A program made the position numbers and the translations under genes. Of a stretch of 64,000 bases of DNA, positions 41,907-53,100 are shown one piece after another (positions within the stretch are counted from its first letter, which is position 1; every line of letters begins with the position of its first letter). The DNA is from Doryteuthis pealeii. Its lineage: Eukaryota; Mollusca; Cephalopoda; Myopsida; Loliginidae. The notes beneath the pieces were generated by a model. The model did not search any database, was not told where the DNA came from, and worked only from the letters and a program-made list of their open reading frames with translations. The stretch is taken from contig CM042142.1 in assembly GCA_023376005.1 (NCBI GenBank), positions 50,223,884-50,287,883 of the forward strand, in the 5' to 3' direction.

Positions 41907-43808
41907 AAAAGAAAGACAGACCTGGTGCTGCTAAATATTTCTGTATCTGCTCCAATTACCAAAAAGCAGTATATACGCAAAAGACTAAAACATTTATGTC
42001 AATCCCTTGACTCTAAGGGACTGCTGATAAAAAAATTTAAAAGACCTATAAAAATTTTTTAAACCCACGCAGCTACAATGCGTTCCACTGTTTTGCCTTG
42101 TCAGTGGTCGGTTGGGAACACAGTCCAAACACAAGAAGACCATCTTGACATTAATGAGAGAAAGAAAACAGACAGTGAAGCTAAATTGCAATGAGGAAGA
42201 GTGTGGTGTAGATGGACCAATGACAACAGACATGCTGTACATAGATAACTTACAAAAGATTAAAAAGTAGGCTAATTTAAAAAGTTGATGACGTATATCT
42301 AAATAAAATTTTTTTTTAAATTTAAAAAAATCTTTCTTCAAGGAAAAGGTGATGGAATGTTTGTTTGTTTTGTTTTACGGCATATCAACCTCAGTGGGTC
42401 ATTTAATGCTGATAAAGTTTTTAAATAAATCAATTCTTAATGGATAATACAATTTTTTTATAAATACATTTTTCTAATTAACCCATAGATAGGACCCTAA
42501 CAGGTACTACCACTCCGGGTCAGAGTGGACCAGGGATTAATGGTGATGAAGGGGTGCTTCACATTGATGGAATGTTTGTAATTTGGTGGTTGATATTAAT
42601 TTTCTATAATAAAAAAATGAAGCTAATGGCTAAAAAGTGGACAAGAGAATTATGTTATATCCCCCTTTCAGTGATGCTGATAGCTTTTTGATTTAGTGTG
42701 TCCTGGGACGCACATATTTGCTTTGAATTAGTCTCCAGAAAAATTTATGGGTCCCAACTAAAGCCGTCTAACCCCTACCTTGTAACCTATCCTATGTAAT
42801 TAATTTCTAAGAAACTATTGAAATATATTTAAAGTTAACTTGAAATGGTTTTTAAGAGTTTTTTTTTTTTTTATTTATTTTTAAAAAATTTTGCACATAT
42901 TAGGACTATGTGCAAAAATTTTTTTAAATAAATTAAAAAAAAAAAAACTCTTAAAAAGCATCTACACAAAAAATGTAAATATGAATGTACAATGAATGCA
43001 ATTCATTGTACCTCTAAGCATAAAATAACCAGAGATGGGTTGACATACCATTGAAATTAATCAATCCTGTGCATTTAATTCCTTGTATTTCACTGATTGA
43101 TACAAAGTCATAAAAACCACAAGGTTCCAACTTCAATACAGACTCTTATCAACTCAGCACATGAGTAGCCAAGCTGATAGCAGGTATAGCACTCTACCCC
43201 AAACACAAAAACAATCTCCCTAGTCTAGCACTAGTGAAAAGAGGATAGACTCCCTTGCTGTTTGGCTGATACTGACAATAGGTCACTGCGCCTACTTTAC
43301 TTACTTTATTAAAAGTCTAATTGACATTCAAGGTGGACATCGAGCAAAGTATAATTATGCTAAAGTATTTTTATGATAATTTTTTTTTTTTTTGATGGGG
43401 GGAGCTGTTTTTTCAAGATTATATGTTTTGAGAGGATGAAATTAAACAGAATCAATCTGCTTATCTTAAAAGAAAAAAAAAAAGAGTTTTAACATTTGAT
43501 ATGACAAGTTCACATATTTCTGTTATTCCAATACGGACCACAAGTTCTTACTAGTACCTATTCTGTAATTGGGCTAATCAATATACAAAAGTAAAGGATA
43601 ATTTTACTTTATAAATAATGTAAGAAAGTCACATTGTGAGGTAATTTTTTATGGCGTCTTTGGACAGGTGGCAATAAAAAATGTTTAAAAATCAATAAAA
43701 TATCAGATATCAAAAAATTCAATAAAGTAGTGTTTACATTTATGTATAAATAAGTCAGATAATAAACTTAATTAGGAGTGTAAATCATACCAGACAGACA
43801 GACAGACA

Positions 43809-43852
<44 letters not shown>

Positions 43853-46307
43853 TTTTTAAATTATTAATGATTTCTGATTTGCAAAATTTTAACTGATGTT
43901 GTAGCTTCAGTTCTGAGCAAAAATAAAACTATCTTTTTTGTACAAATAATGTTCAATACATGTGAAATAACAATAGAAAAATTTTTTTGTCTTAGATGCT
44001 GTGCCACATTGGGATATTGATCTTGGTATGAAAATATCAGAAATCATCAATAACATAAAACTGGTTGCCTTTAAGACTTTTTTGACGGCATTTTTGGATT
44101 CCTTTGGCAAAAATGCTTTTATAAAATAATTTTTAGTAGTAGGGAAGCTCTAGAACTCATTTTACAGACAAAAATAGATTACATAAGTCGCCATTTTTTG
44201 TGAACCCACACCATATTTGGAGAGCTAAAAATCGGCATAAGTCTACCAATTTTTGGAATTGGAAGCTCAAATTTTGGGGATAATCTAACTTTAACATAGC
44301 CCATACATGTACAAAATTTTAGAAAATTTGAAGAGTGTGGGTGACAATTTTACTTTTTTCTGGATGATTTGACATGGAATTACCCTACCCCCATATTAGG
44401 TTAGAATGGCTAAAGTTTAGGTGAATTATTAAAAAAAAAAATTAAAAAAAAAAAAAAAAAGGAAGTGTAAAAGTTGTTTGAATTTCTTTGTTTTTTATTG
44501 AAACAAAAGCAAATGGTGGGCAAAAAGACCTTCACACAAGATGAGAAATATGTTTAGCATTTATTGTAATCATTGATTACAAGGGGACTACTTCACTATT
44601 TGATGTAAAAATCAATGTTAAAACAGGAAAATTATTCTTTAATTAAATTAAACACAACTTTTTCTGTGCTAAAGTGAACTTCAGTGACCGCAAAATTATT
44701 GTTGCAATTCAGATCATATTACCTTTAGGCACCCCTTTTTGATCTCGATTAAGAAAGGACATGTTTTTCATTTACACTGCCAATATCCGGTTGTTTGTTA
44801 GGGGTTAGGGTTTAGTTTTATTATTTTTTTTTAAATATCTAAAAATCGTCTGTTAAAACAACCGGATATTGACGGTGTAAATGAAAAACATGTCCTTTCT
44901 TAATCGAGATCAAAAAGGCGTGCCTAAAGGTAATATGGTCCCATTATTCTTCTAAAAAGAGGCAATAGTAGGAGTAATCAAAAGAAAATAGGAGGGAAAG
45001 TAAAAAATAATCTGCACTTTCACCGTAACATCTATATATTTATATATGTGTTCCTTAAAAGTACGACCATTATCATCTTTCAACACCCTCTGGTTAAAAA
45101 TGAAACTGTCCAAATCCTCCAAGATGAAATGCAAAAATGTAAATCCTGATTATCTGGTGTTGCTTATCTGCAAAATTTTTATTTCTTATCAGTGTTGTAA
45201 CCTCAGCTAAATAATGGGCCATTTCGTTTTTATTAGAAAGAAAGAAAGGGAAGAAAAGGGACATGCTACACAGAAAAAAATATAATAAAAAAGAAAGAGT
45301 AAGGGAAAGATAAAGAGAGGGGGTGAGCGCATGGAAGCAATAATGCTAATCTGTTTCAATCAGTAGGTAGAACACCCGTTTTGGAATCGCAAGGTTCCTG
45401 ATTTGATACCAGTTTTAGAGTATGAGTAGCACAGATTGGGTAATCTGATCTGTGTGGTAAAGTGGGGAGCTGATGGTAAGTCTGTCACTCCACCTCAGCA
45501 AAAATAACCTCTTTGGTCTAGCACTAGTGAAAAGGAGATAGACCCCCTCACGTGTCCGGCTGATACCGACAATAGGCCACTCCACCAACTTTACTTATTT
45601 TCAAAATATACTACTAAAATCTCTCAATTAGTTGATTACTTCCCTTTAGAGAGGCAAGCTGTGATCTAAAGGTGGACGTCATTATTCAGTTTCAAGGGAG
45701 AAAAAGGTTTTATTTGAATGACTAAACAATTATAAAAACTATTGACAACACAATTGTTTATTTATAAAATCACAAAAGAATAAGGTGATAGTGGAAATGA
45801 ATAATATAGTTATTTGTCATAATTTTCATTTTAAAGCTAAATATGCAAATTAACCAAGAACTGCGTATTTGGGTGACGTATAAGATGCATCCTGATGGAT
45901 TATAACAGTGTCAAGTCATGAATGTACACAGCTGTTATTTTGGTGAAACAATTTTTATCTACTATGTATACACACACACACTGGACAAAAAAAATCAGCT
46001 TTATATATAAAGAAGCACGTGGTGTAATGGTTAAAGTCATGGGAAATGGACTCGTTCCCCCGAGTTCAAATCCTGGATGTGGTAATTGCATTTCACTTAA
46101 CACTAATACCCTTGGGAAAGGTATGAATCCTACTCTCCCTCCAGCTATGGGTAAATAGTAGGGCAGACTGGGCTCTTTAACCTTGGTTAGGCAACCAGTC
46201 TAGAAGAAAGAAAACTCTGAATTCAAACCTGTTGAACTCTGCTTAAGAAATTGACCTTGTGTCACATCCTGCTCGTGCGGAGGGGTTGGTGTATGTATGT
46301 ATGTATG

Positions 46308-46352
<45 letters not shown>

Positions 46353-47837
46353 GAAGATACATGAAATATTTTGCCTTGCAAGGCAGTACTTTTTCTGAGA
46401 AATCAGAATTTTGGTACCCTTGAACTTTCCTGACCGTTTCACTTTCAATGCATTGTTTTGTTTTTTTGAGCGGTGTTCAGTAAATTGAACTCAGGAGAAT
46501 CCATGTTGTAAACCGGAGCCTTCAAAGAACTTCAAACGGAACCCTTTATTTAATCTATTGTACCCAATCATGGTTAATGGAATGAGAACAATCTACCTTA
46601 ATTGATTAAATAAAAAGTTTGGTTCAAAGTTCCATGAATGCTCCCAATTATGACGAGAAGGTTCCCAAGTTCAAAAAGAAACACCTGAAGAAGGCTGGAG
46701 AGAACATCGGCCGAAACATTGTGTATAATAGAAAATATTTCAGGACAGAAGGTTAAATAAACTGAAATTATACGTGTTATTTCTTTAAATGTGAAAAAAA
46801 ACTTTGAATTTTACTTTTGTTTTCTCAATTTTAATAATATCTATAGAACAATTTATTGCAATTTATTTGAGATTCAGTAAAATAGAAGGAAATGGAATTC
46901 ATCAAAAGGAAAAAAAGGGAATTTACCAAAAGTCAAAAATTAAAAATATGTAATTAAAGGAAATTTTTAAAAGAAAATTCGTCTCCCATAAATTTTCAAC
47001 TAATTCACATTTCCTACAAACTATAACATGGGACCATATGACCTTTAGGCACCCCTTTTGAGATCTCGTTTCATAAGGACATTTTTTTCATTTACACCGT
47101 CAAAATCCGGTTGTTTGTTAGGGGTTAGGGTTAGGGGTTAGTTTTAGAATTTAAAAAAAATCTAAAAATTGTCTGTTAACAAACAACAGGATTTTGACGG
47201 TGTAAATGAAAAAAAAATGTCCTTATGAAACAAGATCGCAAAAGGGGTGCCTAAAGGTCCTATGGTCCATAATATGCAAACTCATTTTGATAAACAAATT
47301 AATAGCCTTGTCAGCTGGAGCTTTAGAATACACCAACTGTATCTCTGCAGAGGCATAAGACACCCCCCCCCAATGGGGCCACCTGTTGGTCGTGGGGGGC
47401 CACCTGTGATGCTTTAAAGAAGAAGAGCTACTAAAGTAATGAATGATTTAAAAAACCTTCAGTATGAAGAAAGACTTATAAACATTGACTCACTAAGTTT
47501 GACTTATCAACGGAACCAGAGGAAATATGATTGAAGTCTGTAAATGTACTCATTTGATTTTATTCAACAAATTTTAATTAATTGAACATTGTTCAAAATA
47601 TCAATACCAGGGTTCATAAAAAAGCTTTCAGAAAAATTTTGCCAAACAAATGTAAGACAAAATTATTCTAGTAACAAGGTAATAGATTCATGGAATAAAC
47701 TACCATCATCAGTAGTGAATGCTCCATTTTTGAACTCTTTTAAGACAAGGTTGGATGAATTGTAGAAAGAATATAAATATTTAGTAGAAATAAGATAAAT
47801 ATTTTAAATATAAGGAACAGCTGTCTCAGACCTAATA

Positions 47838-47878
<41 letters not shown>

Positions 47879-50115
47879 TTGACAATTCTTTTGGAAAATA
47901 AACTAACTTTATATAGATAGTGTTATAATTTGGCACTTGAGTTTTGAGAAACCAAAGCACTAGTTCTACCATTAAGGGAAATAAAAGTACTGGTTTCACC
48001 ATTATTTTTTGTCAAGGAGGAGCTCTCATAGCCTTGTGGCTAACATGCTGGACTGCAACATCATAGTAAATGTGTTTGAACTCCAGTCATGCTATTAAAT
48101 TCACTTTCAGATTAATACCCTTGGGAAAGGTATGAACCCTTCATCCCCCAGCTATAGGTTAGATAGTGTCACTACTATTCTTCTATAATGATGGCTTTGG
48201 CATTAAATAACCCAATATGGCATTAAACAAAGCAATCAAATCAAACCTTTAAGATTGACCCACTTATATTTAATATTACAGTATAATGAAATTCACCCTT
48301 ACTTGCCAGGTATCTCAATTTTATATATGAGACCTGGAAGCTAGCTTAAGACTTTTTTTTGGGGGGGGGGAGCTTATATGCCATAAATACAGGGTCCTCA
48401 ACCTGTGGCCCTTGGTGCCATTTGTATGGCCCTATGCCTAACTTCCAAAAGGTTCACTTTTCTTTTTGATGTTGACCATGAAAAAGTACCATTACAACTG
48501 CAGATGGAACTCATTGATCTTTCCAGTCCTAATTGGTACACATCAGAATACATTGACTCTGTCCTCTGCAGTAACCCAAGAAGATTGATATGCCATTAAA
48601 AAAAAGAAACTAAACCAAACCATTATTTGTCAATAAAAAAGGCGGTAAGAATCTCTCTTTAGAGCTCCTGATTACAAGATGAAGGTTCCTGAGTTTGAAA
48701 AGGAACCCTTGAAGAAAGCAGGAGGTCACATCAGCCAAAATGTTGTGTATATAACAATAGAGATGAGGACAACAGTCCGAAAAATCTAAATAATACAAAC
48801 TATCAAGCCTCATCTGTCTCTTTTATTTTCATTCTTTCTTTTTAAACCATAATGTCATACCCAGAACATTAAGATACACTATTCTGTATTTGTACCTAAA
48901 AATTAACTGGGGTATATTCGCGGAGTTCCATCCTGAACTCCTGCCTAAAAAACCACTAGCTGGTGGCTGCTGAAAAAAAACACCAGCTACGATTGAAATC
49001 CGGTGTCACTTGAAAAAAAACTAGGTTTAGGGTTAGGGTTAGTTTAATGGGAAAATAAATAAATAATTTGGGCTCTGTTTTTTCCAGAAAAAACAGAACC
49101 CACAAATTTTGTAATAAAACTTAATTTTAACTGGGGGGGGGGTAGGCAAGACCATCTGATATATACATAGGCCTCGGTTTAGGGTTAGAGTTGGGGTTTC
49201 GGGAAAAACGCCCTAAGTTGTTGTTCTTTTTTTCTTTTTCAAGTGACACTGCTTTGGCTACGGACTTCAATCATAGCTGATGTTTTTGTTTTTTTTAGCA
49301 GCCACCTGCTGGCAGTTTTTGAGGCAGGAGGCCGAGACGGAACTCTGCGAAGAGTACCATTAACTATTAAATTGCTGTTGAATATAATTATTAATTTTTT
49401 TGGTCTTTTTTTTTTTAAGAAAATTTTTTTGTCTTTTTTTATATCAACATTTAAAGAACAAAGCTGTGAAAAAAAGGACAAGCTGCTGTCTTCGCTAATG
49501 GACTTTCAATAGGCAAATATGAACGATATTCAATTTCATTGTGAAACTTAACCGTTTCCCAATAAATCGAATGGTAGCAGGTTGAAAAAATACGAAGTAA
49601 TGGAATTTGGGTAAGGAACTCTGTATGGAGCCTAAGAAATCATTCAAGTCACAGGCAATACTTCTCTTGTCTAATGATTCTTTTATTAAATATATAGTTT
49701 CAGTCTCAATATACTTTGAACACACCACAAAGATACATTTGAAATTTAAATTTAGACGTTTGCACAGCTGAGTATATACATTAATTTATTGAATTTCCAT
49801 TCTGAAGTGGAATAAATGAGATGAAAGATGTTTCAGCATCTCTGGAATCTTCAAGGAATCCAACATTTTAATCCAACTTCTTGAATCCAATGTCATTGGA
49901 AAAGTCTGTGAAACATCTTCTGCACGTGAAGAGACTGTATTTTCTGATTACACCATGAGTATTAGCACAGATACGGCATTGCCAAGAACCAGGTCCAAAT
50001 CTTCTGGGGTGAGAAAACCACAAGTTAGAGTGTCCCATTTTTTAATCGCAAGGTAGACAGCCGATGCAAGTCACAGCGAATTAAAAATCAGTAGATGATA
50101 TAATAGTTTAGTAGT

Positions 50116-50162
<47 letters not shown>

Positions 50163-53100
50163 GTGCGTTAATGTTTAGATGTCTACACTGGTGTTTTAGT
50201 TGTCAAATCCAATGTCTGGACTCATTATACTAGGGACAAACAATTCAAGCGCATATTTTCACTAAAAGAAAAAACGAATTAAAATTAATCAAATCAATTA
50301 TTTAGGGTCAAATTTTTGCTTATGTCGAAAAGTAGTAAATGAGCATCAGTAAAAAATTCTAAAAAAAAAAAAAACAGCAAATGATATTACATATGTAATT
50401 TATTTTTAATACATTTTAAAATCTAATTCTTCACAAAAATGACAAAACCCATAACAATTTTTTATAAGTTATTTAAAGAATATATATTTTAAAAATAATA
50501 AATGAGTATCAAGTTTCAGTTTAATTTTTAAGAAGGAGAGAAAGTGACGTTTTGTATTGGTTGGATAATTGATCATTACAAAGTGAGAATCGTAATTTAA
50601 ACTGAAACGAACGAAAAAAGAGAAGAAAAAAAAACACGAAAAGAAACGTTCATTATATTAAAGAGAGAGAAGGGGAAATAAATTTTAAAAAGGACATTTT
50701 TTCAGTTTATATCGCATTTTTTTTTTCTTTTTATAAATCTTATTTTAAACTCAAACCAAAACGATATGGAAAAAGAATTAAAAAAAAAAGAATTCCATAA
50801 CTTTTTTGTGTCGATTATGTAAGTAATTATCACACTTGTTACGTATAAGAAAATATACAAAATTCTAAATATAACACTGAAATTTTTGGATCGTAAGCAA
50901 ATTAACACGTAAAAAAGTTGGAAGTTTTCAACATTTTTTGAATGTAAATAATGGAGTTATCTGCCCCTGAAATTTGCTGGATTTAATCAAGTTTGTTTAA
51001 ATTGCTACCAAATAAAAATGAATGTTGTCTTCTTGTCAATATACTTTTAATCGTTTTGCACTACAAATAAAGTTTCAAGAGGTATTTTTTAAAAGCTTTC
51101 TTCAATTTACGCTTAGCTGAATTTTCAGGCCCAACACAGAAGAGACACTTAATTTTTAGTAAAAAAATTTTTTTTTTAAATGATCGCACCAACTACTAAT
51201 TTATCTATAGTTGAGTTCAATCATTGTATTTGTGAAAACTTTCTTTTTTAATGTCTTTTATAAAACAAGTATTCAGAGAGAAAAAACTTATAGGTTCTTC
51301 ACAAATTATTGAGCTTGAAGTTTTAGCTCTCTAAATGACGAATCGTACATCCTGTTTAGGGACCACATTAAACTCATAGTACTGAAATTTAAAACCAGTT
51401 AATTTAACTTCTGAAATATTTAATATCACACAAGACGAGAGTAATATAAAACTTTATTTTTTAAGTTTTAGATATTAATCAACCAAGTTATTTCAAAGAG
51501 GGCAACATTAGTGCATCCGAAATTTTTACCATTTTATTTCTAAATAATGTCAATAATGATATGTTGACATCCAAAATAAGCAAGCATTGTTTGGAATTTA
51601 TTTTCATGAGAACCGCAGTAAATTGCTATAAATTCTTTAAATTCAAGTATGAGGTGCGAATGTGAAGCATTCTAGCTCTAAATGACGAATAATCGTACGT
51701 ACATCCTGTTTAGGGACCACATTAAACTAATAGTACTGAAATTTAAAACTAATTAATTTAGCTTCTTCTGAAATATCTAATATCGCGAGACTAGAGTAAT
51801 ATAAAACCTTTTTACTTTTTAAGTTTTAGATATTTATTAACCAAGTTCAGACAGGGTTACATTAGTGCATCCGGTGGGGGTTCAGATTCATTCTCCTTTA
51901 GATGTCAAATGACCAAAAAGAAACAAGTTTGGACAGGCACCCAATTTACTTTTGTGTGTAGTGAAGTGAGTGAAGATTTCTTTGCCCTAAAGGTTACAAA
52001 TTTTAGAAAGTTTTTATTGTCAACGACAGCAGGCCTTTTTTTTTTTTTTTAAGTTAGCTGTGTCAGCCAAATTTTTGTGAGTCAGTGAAAGAACCTGTCA
52101 TTCATTGGAAAGGAAGACGTTGTCAAAGTAAAAAAAATAAAAAAGTTTTAATCCAGACCTGTTTTTTTGTTTTTGTTGTGTAATTTACCGTAACACATAA
52201 AAAAAGGGCACATCATAGCGAAAATTTGTTAGCACAATAATAGTGTTAAAATACTCCAACTAAAACCTTTTTTTTAAAAAAAGCTAACAATATTTCCAAT
52301 TTAATAATTATGAGGATTTTTCTACCATTATAATTTTTCAAGGGGAAATTAAATGCTACTACAAATATTTCCCCTTATTCATTCATTTATTTATTCATTC
52401 ATAAATTGAACAAATAATCATCAATCTTATAAAAATAGGATGTGACTTGGCATCGTGCTTAAAGGCCAGTGAAAACAGCATTTAAACAAATAATATTGTG
52501 TTTTTCCTTTGATTGTGTGTACTCAACCATGACTAAAGTATTTAGTTGGTTAGAGAAGAAATGAAACTTGAGGAAAAGTTATAGCGACGTGGTATAATGA
52601 GTACCAAGCAGGATTAGCGGACCATTGTTGTTAATAAGTTCGATTCTCATTGGGTGCCCCACACTGTCAGTCTTGTGCTACAACTAAGATAAGCTTAGTA
52701 AATAAATAACTATATATGTCTACAGTATCCTAACTTTATATTAATCGATCATCAACGTTTTCCTGTTCAATCTCTGTTTTTTTTTAATACTGTGGGGTTT
52801 AACTGGGGTAAGAGGGACTAGTAATTTTACAGTAGTTCTGTAAAAAGATATAACTATTAAACAGCACAAATAAAAATAATCATCATAATCGTAAGGATTT
52901 TTTTTTCTTTACAAGTTGGATTAAAAAAATCTTAATTTATTCCGTGGATGGACACTGAACGACGGTATGGTCCATTGATACATCATCGTATATATTGGAT
53001 TTTTATTTTACAACCTGTTCCTTGTTTCAACTAATGATAACTGGAGTCAAATACAAGTTGTTAGAGAAACACCTTTTTCATCATATAAATAAATAAAAGG

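Noticed and set aside
41994..42341. 115-codon minus frame
   Set aside because: No homology recognised, low-complexity N-terminus, no splice or promoter context.
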